A stretch of 64,000 nucleotides of DNA from Glandiceps talaboti (lineage: Eukaryota > Hemichordata > Enteropneusta > Spengelidae), in contig NC_135562.1 in assembly GCF_964340395.1 (NCBI RefSeq), forward strand, positions 20,342,626 to 20,406,625, in the 5' to 3' direction. The first letter of the stretch is position 1; each line of letters begins with the position of its first letter. This document shows positions 30,101 to 44,056 of the stretch, one piece after another. Under the pieces are notes generated by a model. That model was not told where the DNA came from and searched no databases. It saw nothing but the letters and a program-made list of their open reading frames with translations. The position numbers and the translations under genes were made by a program.

Positions 30101-33100
30101 GGAACATTAGAAGTTAGAAACATTTGCTTTAGCTATCATGACTGCAGCGTGTAGCAAAATTCAAATACATTACAATGTCATATTGTAAGTATAAATTGCT
30201 AAACTATTTTGTTTAATTCTCTTTCATATGGAACACCCGAGATGGAGAGCAAGACCCAAGATGGAGTACCAAGACCCAAGATGGAAAGCAAGACCCAAGA
30301 TGGATGGATGTGATTACCAATCTCAAGGCAGACGTAAGTTAATAATTGTATTATAAAGTCCTTTTACCTGATATTAATTAGTATTACACATAGGAACATT
30401 AGAAGTTAGAAACATTTGCTTTAGCTATCATGACTGCAGCGTGTAGCAAAATTCGAATACATTACAATGTCATATTGTAAGTATAAATTGCTAAACTATT
30501 TTGTTTAATTCTCTTTCATATGGAACACCCGAGATGGAGAGCAAGACCCAAGATGGAGTACCAAGACCCAAGATCGAAAGGAAGACCTAAGATGGATGGA
30601 TGTGATTACCAATCTCAAGGCAGACGTAAGTTACTAATTGTCTTATAAAGTCCTTTTACCTGATATTAATTAGTATTACACATAGGAAGAATAGAAGTTA
30701 GAAACATTTGCTTTAGCTATCATGACTGCAGCGTGTAGCAAAATTTGAATACATTACAATGTCATATTGAAAATATAAATTGCTAAACTATTTTGTTTAA
30801 CTCTCTTTCATATGGAACACCCGAGATGGATAGCAAGACCCAAGATGGAGTACCAAGACCCAAGATGGATACCAAGACCCTAGATGGATGGATGTGATTA
30901 CCAATCTCAAGGCAGACGTAAGTTACTAATTGTCTTATAAAGTCCTTTTACCTGATATTAATTAGTATTACACATAGGAACATTAGAATTTAGAAACATT
31001 TGCTTTAGCTATCATGACTGCAGCGTGTAGCAAAATTTGAATACATTACAATGTCATATTGTAAGTATAAATTGCTAAACTATTTTGTTTAATTCTCTTT
31101 CATATGGAACACCCGAGATGGATAGCAAGACCCAAGATGGAGTACCAAGACCCAAGATGGATACCAAGACCCTAGATGGATGGATGTGATTACCAATCTC
31201 AAGGCAGACGTAAGTTACTAATTGTCTTATAAAGTCCTTTTACCTGATATTAATTAGTATTACACATAGGAACATTAGAAGTTAGAAACATTTGCTTTAG
31301 CTATCATGACTGCAGCGTGTAGCAAAATTTGAATACATTACAATATCATATTGAAAATATAAATTGCTAAACTATTTTGTTTAATTCTCTTTCATATGGA
31401 ACACCCGAGATGGATAGCAAGACCCAAGATGGAGTACCAAGACCCAAGATGGAAAGCAAGACCCAAGATGGATGGATGTGATTACCAATCTCAAGGCAGA
31501 CGTAAGTTAATAATTGTCTTATAAAGTCCTTTTACCTGATATTAATTAGTATTACACATAGGAACATTAGAAGTTAGAAACATTTGCTTTAGCTATCATG
31601 ACTGCAGCGTGTAGCAAAATTCGAATACATTACAATGTCATATTGTAAGTATAAATTGCTAAACTATTTTGTTCAATTCTCTTTCATATGGAACACCCGA
31701 GATGGAGAGCAAGACCCAAGATGGAGTACCAAGACCCAAGATGGAAAGCAAGACCCAAGATGGATGGATGTGATTACCAATCTCAAGGCAGACGTAAGTT
31801 AATAATTGTATTATAAAGTCCTTTTACCTGATATTAATTAGTATTACACATAGGAACATTAGAAGTTAGAAACATTTGCTTTAGCTATCATGACTGCAGC
31901 GTGTAGCAAAATTCGAATACATTACAATGTCATGTTGTAAGTATAAATTGCTAAACTATTTTGTTTAATTCTCTTTCATATGGAACACCCGAGATGGAGA
32001 GCAAGACCCAAGATGGAGTACCAAGACCCAAGATGGAAAGCAAGACCCAAGATGGATGGATGTGATTACCAATCTCAAGGCAGACGTAAGTTACTAATTG
32101 TCTTATAAAGTCCTTTTACCTGATATTAATTAGTATTACACATAGGAAGAATAGAAGTTAAAAACATTTGCTTTAGCTATCATGACTGCAGCGTGTAGCA
32201 AAATTTGAATACATTACAATGTCATATTGAAAATATAAATTGCTAAACTATTTTGTTTAACTCTCTTTCATATGGAACACCCGAGATGGATAGCAAGACC
32301 CAAGATGGAGTACCAAGACCCAAGATGGATACCAAGACCCTAGATGGATGGATGTGATTACCAATCTCAAGGCAGACGTAAGTTAATAATTGTCTTATAA
32401 AGTCCTTTTACCTGATATTAATTAGTATTACACATAGGAACATTAGAATTTAGAAACATTTGCTTTAGCTATCATGACTGCAGCGTGTAGCAAAATTTGA
32501 ATACATTACAATGTCATATTGTAAGTATAAATTGCTAAACTATTTTGTTTAATTCTCTTTCATATGGAACACCCGAGATGGATAGCAAGACCCAAGATGG
32601 AGTACCAAGACACAAGATGGATACCAAGACCCTAGATGGATGGATGTGATTACCAATCTCAAGGCAGACGTAAGTTACTAATTGTCTTATAAAGTCCTTT
32701 TACCTGATATTAATTAGTATTACACATAGGAACATTAGAAGTTAGAAACATTTGCTTTAGCTATCATGACTGCAGCGTGTAGCAAAATTTGAATACATTA
32801 CAATATCATATTGAAAATATAAATTGCTAAACTATTTTGTTTAATTCTCTTTCATATGGAACACCCGAGATGGATAGCAAGACCCAAGATGGAGTACCAA
32901 GACCCAAGATGGAAAGCAAGACCCAAGATGGATGGATGTGATTACCAATCTCAAGGCAGACGTAAGTTAATAATTGTCTTATAAAGTCCTTTTACCTGAT
33001 ATTAATTAGTATTACACATAGGAACATTAGAAGTTAGAAACATTTGCTTTAGCTATCATGACTGCAGCGTGTAGCAAAATTCGAATACATTACAATGTCA

Positions 33101-36100
33101 TATTGTAAGTATAAATTGCTAAACTATTTTGTTCAATTCTCTTTCATATGGAACACCCGAGATGGAGAGCAAGACCCAAGATGGAGTACCAAGACCCAAG
33201 ATGGAAAGCAAGACCCAAGATGGATGGATGTGATTACCAATCTCAAGGCAGACGTAAGTTAATAATTGTATTATAAAGTCCTTTTACCTGATATTAATTA
33301 GTATTACACATAGGAACATTAGAAGTTAGAAACATTTGCTTTAGCTATCATGACTGCAGCGTGTAGCAAAATTCGAATACATTACAATGTCATGTTGTAA
33401 GTATAAATTGCTAAACTATTTTGTTTAATTCTCTTTCATATGGAACACCCGAGATGGAGAGCAAGACCCAAGATGGAGTACCAAGACCCAAGATGGAAAG
33501 CAAGACCCAAGATGGATGGATGTGATTACCAATCTCAAGGCAGACGTAAGTTACTAATTGTCTTATAAAGTCCTTTTACCTGATATTAATTAGTATTACA
33601 CATAGGAAGAATAGAAGTTAAAAACATTTGCTTTAGCTATCATGACTGCAGCGTGTAGCAAAATTTGAATACATTACAATGTCATATTGAAAATATAAAT
33701 TGCTAAACTATTTTGTTTAACTCTCTTTCATATGGAACACCCGAGATGGATAGCAAGACCCAAGATGGAGTACCAAGACCCAAGATGGATACCAAGACCC
33801 TAGATGGATGGATGTGATTACCAATCTCAAGGCAGACGTAAGTTAATAATTGTCTTATAAAGTCCTTTTACCTGATATTAATTAGTATTACACATAGGAA
33901 CATTAGAATTTAGAAACATTTGCTTTAGCTATCATGACTGCAGCGTGTAGCAAAATTTGAATACATTACAATGTCATATTGTAAGTATAAATTGCTAAAC
34001 TATTTTGTTTAATTCTCTTTCATATGGAACACCCGAGATGGATAGCAAGATCCAAGATGGAGTACCAAGACCCAAGATGGAAAGCAAGACCCAAGATGGA
34101 TGGATGTGATTACCAATCTCAAGGCAGACGTAAGTTACTAATTGTATTATAAAGTCCTTTTACCTGATATTAATTAGTATTACACATAGGAACATTAGAA
34201 GTTAGAAACATTTGCTTTAGCTATCATGACTGCAGCGTGTAGCAAAATTTGAATACATTACAATATCATATTGAAAATATAAATTGCTAAACTATTTTGT
34301 TTAATTCTCTTTCATGTGGAACACCCGAGATGGATAGCAAGACCCAAGATGGAGTACCAAGACCCAAGATGGAAAGCAAGACCCAAGATGGATGGATGTG
34401 ATTACCAATCTCAAGGCAGACGTAAGTTAATAATTGTCTTATAAAGTCCTTTTACCTGATATTAATTAGTATTACACATAGGAACATTAGAAGTTAGAAA
34501 CATTTGCTTTAGCTACCATGACTGCAGCGTGTAGCAAAATTCGAATACATTACAATGTCATATTGTAAGTATAAATTGCTAAACTATTTTGTTTAATTCT
34601 CTTTCATATGGAACACCCGAGATGGAGAGCAAGACCCAAGATGGAGTACCAAGACCCAAGATGGAAAGCAAGACCCACGATGGATGGATGTGATTACCAA
34701 TCTCAAGGCAGACGTAAGTTAATAATTGTATTATAAAGTCCTTTTACCTGATATTAATTAGTATTACACATAGGAACATTAGAAGTTAGAAACATTTGCT
34801 TTAGCTATCATGACTGCAGCGTGTAGCAAAATTCGAATACATTGCAATGTCATATTGTAAGTATAAATTGCTAAACTATTTTGTTTAATTCTCTTTCATA
34901 TGGAACACCCGAGATGGATAGCAAGACCCAAGATGGAGTACCAAGACCCAAGATGGATACCAAGACCCTAGATGGATGGATGTGATTACCAATCTCAAGG
35001 CAGACGTAAGTTACTAATTGTCTTATAAAGTCCTTTTACCTGATATTAATTAGTATTACACATAGGAAAAATAGAAGTTAGAAACATTTGCTTTAGCTAT
35101 CATGACTACAGCGTGTAGCAAAATTCGAATACATTACAATGTCATATTGTAAGTATAAATTGCTAAACTATTTTGTTTAATTCTCTTTCATATGGAACAC
35201 CCGAGATGGATAGCAAGATCCAAGATGGAGTACAAAGACCCAAGATGGAAAGCAAGACCCACGATGGATGGATGTGATTACCAATCTCAAGGCAGACGTA
35301 AGTTACTAATTGTCTTATAAAGTCCTTTTACCTGATATTAATTAGTATTACATATAGGAAGAATAGAAGTTAGAAACATTTGCTTTAGCTATCATGACTG
35401 CAGCGTGTAGCAAAATTTGAATACATTACAATGTCATATTGAAAATATAAATTGCTAAACTATTTTGTTTAACTCTCTTTCATATGGAACACCCGAGATG
35501 GATAGCAAGACCCAAGATGGAGTACCAAGACCCAAGATGGAAAGCAAGACCCAAGATGGATGGATGTGATTACCAATCTCAAGGCAGACGTAAGTTACTA
35601 ATTGTATTATAAAGTCCTTTTACCTGATATTAATTAGTATTACACATAGGAACATTAGAAGTTAGAAACATTTGCTTTAGCTATCATGACTGCAGCGTGT
35701 AGCAAAATTCGAATACATTGCAATGTCATATTGTAAGTATAAATTGCTAAACTATTCTGTTTAATTCTCTTTCATATGGAACACCCGAGATGGATAGCAA
35801 GACCCAAGATGGAGTACCAAGACCCAAGATGGATACCAAGACCCTAGATGGATGGATGTGATTACCAATCTCAAGGCAGACGTAAGTTACTAATTGTCTT
35901 ATAAAGTCCTTTTACCTGATATTAATTAGTATTACACATAGGAAAAATAGAAGTTAGAAACATTTGCTTTAGCTATCATGACTGCAGCGTGTAGCAAAAT
36001 TCGAATACATTACAATGTCATATTGTAAGTATAAATTGCTAAACTATTTTGTTTAATTCTCTTTCATATGGAACACCCGAGATGGATAGCAAGATCCAAG

Positions 36101-39100
36101 ATGGAGTACCAAGACCCAAGATGGAAAGCAAGACCCAAGATGGATGGATGTGATTACCATCTCAAGGCAGACGTAAGTTACTAATTGTATTATAAAGTCC
36201 TTTTACCTGATATTAATTAGTATTACACATAGGAAGAATAGAAGTTAGAAACATTTGCTTTAGCTATCATGACTGCAGCGTGTAGCAAAATTTGAATACA
36301 TTACAATATCATATTGAAAATATAAATTGCTAAACTATTTTGTTTAATTCTCTTTCATATGGAACACCGGAGATGGAGAGCAAGACCCAAGATGGAGTAC
36401 CAAGACTCAAGATGGAAAGCAAGACCCAAGATGGATGGATGTGATTACCAATCTCAAGGCAGACGTAAGTTAATAATTGTATTATAAAGTCCTTTTACCT
36501 GATATTAATTAGTATTACACATAGGAACATTAGAAGTTAGAAACATTTGCTTTAGCTATCATGACTGCAGCGTGTAGCAAAATTCAAATACATTACAATG
36601 TCATATTGTAAGTATAAATTGCTAAACTATTTTGTTTAATTCTCTTTCATATGGAACACCCGAGATGGATAGCAAGACCCAAGATGGAGTACCAAGACCC
36701 AAGATGGAAAGCAAGACCCAAGATGGATGGATGTGATTACCAATCTCAAGGCAGACGTAAGTTAATAATTGTATTATAAAGTCCTTTTACCTGATATTAA
36801 TTAGTATTACACATAGGAACATTAGAAGTTAGAAACATTTGCTTTAGCTATCATGACTGCAGCGTGTAGCAAAATTCGAATACATTACAATGTCATATTG
36901 TAAGTATAAATTGCTAAACTATTTTGTTTAATTCTCTTTCATATGGAACACCCGAGATGGAGAGCAAGACCCAAAATGGAGTACCAAGACCCAAGATGGA
37001 AAGCAAGACCCAAGATGGATGGATGTGATTACCAATCTCAAGGCAGACGTAAGTTACTAATTGTCTTATAAAGTCCTTTTACCTGATATTAATTAGTATT
37101 ACACATAGGAAGAATAGAAGTTAGAAACATTTGCTTTAGCTATCATGACTGCAGCGTGTAGCAAAATTTGAATACATTACAATGTCATATTGAAAATATA
37201 AATTGCTAAACTATTTTGTTTAACTCTCTTTCATATGGAACACCCGAGATGGATAGCAAGACCCAAGATGGAGTACCAAGACCCAAGATGGATACCAAGA
37301 CCCTAGATGGATGGATGTGATTACCAATCTCAAGGCAGACGTAAGTTACTAATTGTCTTATAAAGTCCTTTTACCTGATATTAATTAGTATTACACATAG
37401 GAACATTAGAATTTAGAAACATTTGCTTTAGCTATCATGACTGCAGCGTGTAGCAAAATTTGAATACATTACAATGTCATATTGTAAGTATAAATTGCTA
37501 AACTATTTTGTTTAATTCTCTTTCATATGGAACACCCGAGATGGATAGCAAGACCCAAGATGGAGTACCAAGACCCAAGATGGAAAGCAAGACCCAAGAT
37601 GGATGGATGTGATTACCAATCTCAAGGCAGACGTAAGTTAATAATTGTCTTATAAAGTCCTTTTACCTGATATTAATTAGTATTACACATAGGAACATTA
37701 GAAGTTAGAAACATTTGCTTTAGCTATCATGACTGCAGCGTGTAGCAAAATTCAAATACATTACAATGTCATATTGTAAGTATAAATTGCTAAACTATTT
37801 TGTTTAATTCTCTTTCATATGGAACACCCGAGATGGAGAGCAAGACCCAAGATGGAGTACCAAGACCCAAGATGGAAAGCAAGACCCAAGATGGATGGAT
37901 GTGATTACCAATCTCAAGGCAGACGTAAGTTAATAATTGTATTATAAAGTCCTTTTACCTGATATTAATTAGTATTACACATAGGAACATTAGAAGTTAG
38001 AAACATTTGCTTTAGCTATCATGACTGCAGCGTGTAGCAAAATTCGAATACATTACAATGTCATATTGTAAGTATAAATTGCTAAACTATTTTGTTTAAT
38101 TCTCTTTCATATGGAACACCCGAGATGGAGAGCAAGACCCAAGATGGAGTACCAAGACCCAAGATCGAAAGGAAGACCCAAGATGGATGGATGTGATTAC
38201 CAATCTCAAGGCAGACGTAAGTTACTAATTGTCTTATAAAGTCCTTTTACCTGATATTAATTAGTATTACACATAGGAAGAATAGAAGTTAGAAACATTT
38301 GCTTTAGCTATCATGACTGCAGCGTGTAGCAAAATTTGAATACATTACAATGTCATATTGAAAATATAAATTGCTAAACTATTTTGTTTAACTCTCTTTC
38401 ATATGGAACACCCGAGATGGATAGCAAGACCCAAGATGGAGTACCAAGACCCAAGATGGATACCAAGACCCTAGATGGATGGATGTGATTACCAATCTCA
38501 AGGCAGACGTAAGTTACTAATTGTCTTATAAAGTCCTTTTACCTGATATTAATTAGTATTACACATAGGAACATTAGAATTTAGAAACATTTGCTTTAGC
38601 TATCATGACTGCAGCGTGTAGCAAAATTTGAATACATTACAATGTCATATTGTAAGTATAAATTGCTAAACTATTTTGTTTAATTCTCTTTCATATGGAA
38701 CACCCGAGATGGATAGCAAGACCCAAGATGGAGTACCAAGACCCAAGATGGAAAGCAAGACCCAAGATGGATGGATGTGATTACCAATCTCAAGGCAGAC
38801 GTAAGTTAATAATTGTCTTATAAAGTCCTTTTACCTGATATTAATTAGTATTACACATAGGAACATTAGAAGTTAGAAACATTTGCTTTAGCTATCATGA
38901 CTGCAGCGTGTAGCAAAATTCGAATACATTACAATGTCATATTGTAAGTATAAATTGCTAAACTATTTTGTTTAATTCTCTTTCATATGGAACACCCGAG
39001 ATGGATAGCAAGACCCAAGATGGAGTACCAAGACCCAAGATGGAAAGCAAGACCCAAGATGGATGGATGTGATTACCAATCTCAAGACAGACGTAAGTTA

Positions 39101-40624
39101 ATAATTGTATTATAAAGTCCTTTTACCTGATATTAATTAGTATTACACATAGGAACATTAGAAGTTAGAAACATTTGCTTTAGCTATCATGACTGCAGCG
39201 TGTAGCAAAATTCGAATACATTACAATGTCATATTGTAAGTATAAATTGCTAAACTATTTTGTTTAATTCTCTTTCATATGGAACACCCGAGATGGAGAG
39301 CAAGACCCAAGATGGAGTACCAAGACCCAAGATGGAAAGCAAGACCCAAGATGGATGGATGTGATTACCAATCTCAAGGCAGACGTAAGTTACTAATTGT
39401 ATTATAAAGTCCTTTTACCTGATATTAATTAGTATTACACATAGGAACATTAGAAGTTAGAAACATTTGCTTTAGCTATCATGACTGCAGCGTGTAGCAA
39501 AATTTGAATACATTACAATATCATATTGAAAATATAAATTGCTAAACTATTTTGTTTAATTCTCTTTCATATGGAACACCCGAGATGGATAGCAAGACCC
39601 AAGATGGAGTACCAAGACCCAAGATGGAAAGCAAGACCCAAGATGGATGGATGTGATTACCAATCTCAAGGCAGACGTAAGTTAATAATTGTCTTATAAA
39701 GTCCTTTTACCTGATATTAATTAGTATTACACATAGGAACATTAGAAGTTAGAAACATTTGCTTTAGCTATCATGACTGCAGCGTGTAGCAAAATTCGAA
39801 TACATTACAATGTCATATTGTAAGTATAAATTGCTAAACTATTTTGTTTAATTCTCTTTCATATGGAACACCCGAGATGGAGAGCAAGACCCAAGATGGA
39901 GTACCAAGACCCAAGATGGAAAGCAAGACCCAAGATGGATGGATGTGATTACCAATCTCAAGGCAGACGTAAGTTACTAATTGTCTTATAAAGTCCTTTT
40001 ACCTGATATTAATTAGTATTACACATAGGAAGAATAGAAGTTAGAAACATTTGCTTTAGCTATCATGACTGCAGCGTGTAGCAAAATTTGAATACATTAC
40101 AATGTCATATTGAAAATATAAATTGCTAAACTATTTTGTTTAACTCTCTTTCATACGGAACACCCGAGATGGATAGCAATACCCAAGATGGAGTACCAAG
40201 ACCCAAGATGAATACCAAGACCCTAGATGGATGGATGTGATTACCAATCTCAAGGCAGACGTAAGTTACTAATTGTCTTATAAAGTCCTTTTACCTGATA
40301 TTAATTAGTATTACACATAGGAACATTAGAATTTAGAAACATTTGCTTTAGCTATCATGACTGCAGCGTGTAGCAAAATTTGAATACATTACAATGTCAT
40401 ATTGTAAGTATAAATTGCTAAACTATTTTGTTTAATTCTCTTTCATATGGAACACCCGAGATGGATAGCAAGATCCAAGATGGAGTACCAAGACCCAAGA
40501 TGGAAAGCAAGACCCAAGATGGATGGATGTGATTACCAATCTCAAGGCAGACGTAAGTTACTAATTGTATTATAAAGTCCTTTTACCTGATATTAATTAG
40601 TATTACACATAGGAACATTAGAAG
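27107..40624 (+). repeat. 292-bp satellite array, block 2 (about 46 monomers)
   Basis: Same monomer and orientation as block 1. It includes two further copies of the 1-bp-deleted GATTACCATCTC variant (near 28567 and 36158) and a pair of GTTCAATTCT variants 1460 bp apart (31671 and 33131), which is exactly five monomers. These mark duplicated multi-monomer segments. The block starts mid-monomer, completing the copy broken by the first insertion, and ends at ACATTAGAAG, where the second retrotransposon enters. No gene is seen. Confidence 0.97.
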
Positions 40625-40714
40625 GGCGCTGTTTGCGGAGCAACATGTGGTTTGCAACCGCTCTGATTTTTCAAATGTTATTTGGCGTTTTGAACGCTTT
40701 ATAACTGACAAAAT
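40625..40714 (+). promoter_or_regulatory. 5' leader of the retrotransposon (probable internal promoter region)
   Basis: Ninety bases between the target junction and the ORF1 ATG. The first 20-30 bases are clearly more GC-rich than the surrounding satellite. Full-length elements of this group carry an internal Pol II promoter in their 5' UTR, so this is where one would lie. No TATA box or downstream motif can be assigned with confidence. Because the satellite junction is sharp, this is either the true 5' end or a very slight truncation. Confidence 0.35.
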
Positions 40715-41620
40715 ATGAAATGTGGTGACTGTGACAACAGGAAAGGGTCAGTGAAGCTACGTCAAGGTGACTTGATGCTATGTGGTAAATGTAACTCAAA
40801 AAGATTTGGGAAACCAGTGACACGAAGTGACTCTGCAGAGGGCAAGATGGCCGCGCCGAGACTAGGTGATGACATCCCTACTACAGACCATTTCCAAAGA
40901 TTACTACAACCTATCATTATGCAGCTTACAAATATTGCTACCGACATACAAGAAGTTAAACTAACGCAAACTGAGCTGAATAACTCCATGGACTTCTTCA
41001 ATGCAAAATACGAAGAAATGTCAACTCGTGTGGAAACCATAGAACGGGCCAACATAAAGCTACAACACGAAAATACGCAACTGAGCCAACAACTGAAAAT
41101 AGTCGAAGACGACCTGGCCAGCCTTAGTCAGTACAACCGCAGAACAAACCTTGAGGTGAGCTGTGTACCAGAGAAAGATGGTGAAGATGTTATCGGTACC
41201 GTGATATCAATTTTCAAGAAAACAAACCCAGCAATAGACGAAAATGACATCGACATTGCACATCGCATCGGAGTTCAAAACAAACGTGGTAACGCAGCTG
41301 CAGCTACAACACAGACACGGCCTAGACCCATTATTGTGAGGTTTACTACAAGAAAGTCAAGAAATGAAGTCTATGACAACAGAAAGAAATTAAAGAATAC
41401 CAATGCCAAGGATTTTGGTCTGGATAGCACAGCAAAGATATATATTAACGAGAATCTACTACCAGCTACACGTCAACTACTGTATAAGGTGAATACACAA
41501 AGAAAACAAGCACGATATCAGTTCATGTGGACCAATAATGGTAAGATATACGTGAAAAAGGATACTCAGTCAAGACCATTGATTATATCAAGAGAAACAG
41601 ATTTATCCAGAATTATGTGA
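40715..41620 (+). CDS. retrotransposon ORF1 protein (zinc-knuckle-like, coiled coil, RRM-like)
   Basis: This 301-residue intact ORF starts at ATG 40715 and is the nucleic-acid-binding partner of ORF2. Two CxxC pairs (C3, C6 and C23, C26) form a small zinc-binding-like N-terminal module, followed by a low-complexity linker. Residues of about 65-135 have the heptad pattern of a coiled coil and would trimerise or dimerise the protein. Residues of about 140-235 (NLEVSCVPEK, DIDIAHRIG, PIIVRFTTRKSRNEVY) resemble the RRM-like core of L1-type ORF1 proteins, and the rest is a basic C-terminal domain (ENLLPATRQLL, GKIYVK). In relatives such proteins coat the element RNA and act as chaperones. There is no internal stop. 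A 97-codon ORF on the opposite strand is a shadow. Confidence 0.88.
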   Translation: MKCGDCDNRKGSVKLRQGDLMLCGKCNSKRFGKPVTRSDSAEGKMAAPRLGDDIPTTDHFQRLLQPIIMQLTNIATDIQEVKLTQTELNNSMDFFNAKYEEMSTRVETIERANIKLQHENTQLSQQLKIVEDDLASLSQYNRRTNLEVSCVPEKDGEDVIGTVISIFKKTNPAIDENDIDIAHRIGVQNKRGNAAAATTQTRPRPIIVRFTTRKSRNEVYDNRKKLKNTNAKDFGLDSTAKIYINENLLPATRQLLYKVNTQRKQARYQFMWTNNGKIYVKKDTQSRPLIISRETDLSRIM

Positions 41621-41911
41621 CACTAAACTGTGAACGTTCGAACCATACATTGCTTACTGCCATCTGCTACCAGTATCTCCCTATTGCAACAACACTTCCA
41701 GATGTTGAACACAACGCATTTTACCATCTACAGCTGTTCATGAACACTATACACGTACTTAGTTTTACATAAAATATGAAGTTCAATCACCTCTTACACA
41801 AAGACTTGTACCACAGACTGGGTGAGGTACTGAACATAAACTTGCAGAACCCTACTTACTGGACAAAACATTCTTGTTGGAATAATCCATATTTAGTAAC
41901 AGTTATCATAA

Positions 41912-44056
41912 ACTACAGATAATAATAACAATGATTTCAATGATTTATTTGATGTAGGCTATTCTTCATTGCCACCGACCAGTTTTGATGACCATTATAA
42001 TGTAATAACGAACAGGTCATTTTGTGTTTCACATGTTAACATTAGGTCTTTAAATAGAAATTTTGAAGGTTTAAAATTGTTATATGAAGATATAATTCAG
42101 TCTAAGTTTTCTGTTATTGGTATTTCCGAGGTTTGGGGTACATCCAATTTAAGTACTTGTAATTTGAAAGGATATACATTTGAAGTAAACTGTCGTAACG
42201 CAGGTCGGGGTGGTGGGGTAGGGGCTTATATACATTCATCTCTTAATTATAAATTACTTGAAGTAAATGTCATTCATTCAGAATCTCTATGGTTGGAGGT
42301 ACATACTGGTAATAGAAATGCTATAGTTGGTATTATTTATAGGAAACCAAATACTGACATTGTAGAATTTCAAGAGGAGTTGTTAAATGTACTGAGGAGA
42401 TTTAAGTTAGAAAAAAACCACTTTATCTTAATGGGTGATTTTAATGTTGATGCAAATAATAGAACTAGTTCAGTAAGTATTGAATCCTTTCTCACATCCA
42501 TGGAGTGCCTTTGTTTCCATCAGTTAATTTCCACACCAACCAGAGTGACAGACTCATCTGCAACAATTATTGATCATATTTATACTAATATAAATCAGTA
42601 TCAAATCTATTCTGGAACATTAACCACTGATATATCAGATCACTTCCCTATTTTTGCTTTAGTAGAAAACCACCCTATTAGAATATCTCATAGACAAAAA
42701 ATTTCATTTCGAAATTATGATCATTATGACCCTTCTCACTTTTGTGATGAACTTGCAAATGTATCCTGGGAAGGTGTCTATGATTGTACTGATGTTAACG
42801 CTGCTTATAACAGATTTCATTTAATTTTTAGTAGGATTTGTAACAAGCATGCACCAATTACCACAAAAATAATTAGCAACAAAAAGGCTAGGAAACCATG
42901 GATCACTAGAGCCATTAGGAAATCTATCAAAACTAAACATAAACTTTATTCTAAGGTTTTAAATTCAAACTTTGATGGTGCAGCTGTTGATGTGTACAAA
43001 AAATTCAGAAATATGCTATTGTCTGTAATTAGGAATGCCAAAAAGTTGCATTATAGTACTGTTTTTATGGACAACAAAGGCAATTCAAATATGACTTGGA
43101 AAACTATTAAAGAAGTACTTGGAGGTCAAGGAAGAATAGCTAGGAAAACTTTGCCTGATAGTCTGCATATTGTATCAAATGATTCTAATACCCACATCTC
43201 TGAGATCAGTGATATTGTTGAAGCTTTGAATGACTACTTTGTTAAAATAGGTCCTAATTTGGCTAGTAATATTAATTCAACCAATCATAATTTTAAAGAC
43301 TATTTATCTACTCCTTTAACTAATTCATTTTTTATGAATCCCACTACACAAGCTGAGGTCTATAATCTCATAAATTCATTGAACATTAAAAAGGCGTGTG
43401 GTCATGATGATGTACCAGTTAAACTTCTTATTAATGGAGCAGCAATAATATCTAAACCTTTAGCTTATATTTTCAACCTATCTATTTCTTCAGGAATCTT
43501 CCCCACAACACTTAAAATAGCAAAAGTTACACCCATCTTTAAAAAGGGAGCCACTGATGACCCTGGCAACTACAGGCCAATATCAGTTTTACCTCTTTTA
43601 AGCAAAGTATTAGAAATCATTGTAAATAATCGTCTAATGCATTATATAGAAAAAAATAATATTCTTTACGAGCATCAATATGGGTTTCGCAAAAAATATA
43701 GCACAAAATTGTCCCTTATTAACCTTGTCAATTATCTTATCAAGCAGATGGATGAAGGCAGAGTCACTCTTGGCATTTTTCTCGACTTTTCCAAGGCTTT
43801 TGATACTATTAATCATGAAATTCTTCTTTCGAAAATGGCCCATTATGGCATTAGGGGATTGCCTTTGAAATGGTTCACTGATTATTTATATGATAGATAC
43901 CAATATATCCATGCTAGTAGTAACACATCATCTAACCGTATTATTCAATGTGGAGTGCCACAAGGTTCTGTCTTAGGTCCCACTTTATTTTTGTTATTTA
44001 TCAACGACATTGCTTCCTCATCCATTTTTTTTCCAGTTCAGATTATTTGCAGATGA
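41912..44056 (+). pseudogene. retrotransposon ORF2, 5' part: AP-like endonuclease and reverse transcriptase up to motif B
   Basis: Open from just after TAA at 41909-41911, but with no ATG before the first conserved block; the nearest start-like codon is TTG at 41969. Counting from there, the endonuclease shows HVNIRSL (residues 22-28), SEVWG (E54), GDFNVD (D157) and SDH (about 223). The reverse transcriptase shows KVTPIFKKG, NYRPISVLPLLSK, YGFRKKYST, motif A FLDFSKAFDTIN (about 603-615), motif B GVPQGSVLGP (about 662) and FINDI. The frame then runs into a T8 run at 44025-44032 and stops at 44054-44056, just before the catalytic FADD block, which lies in the next frame. The product from this copy would therefore lack the second catalytic aspartate pair. 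Sequencing error in the homopolymer or a real one-base insertion are both possible; programmed shifting is less likely. Confidence 0.88.

Noticed and set aside
40762-41055. 97-codon minus-strand ORF inside ORF1
   Set aside because: Shadow of the well-supported plus-strand ORF1.
43634-43868. Short ORFs on both strands within ORF2
   Set aside because: They overlap the conserved reverse-transcriptase frame and have no features of their own.
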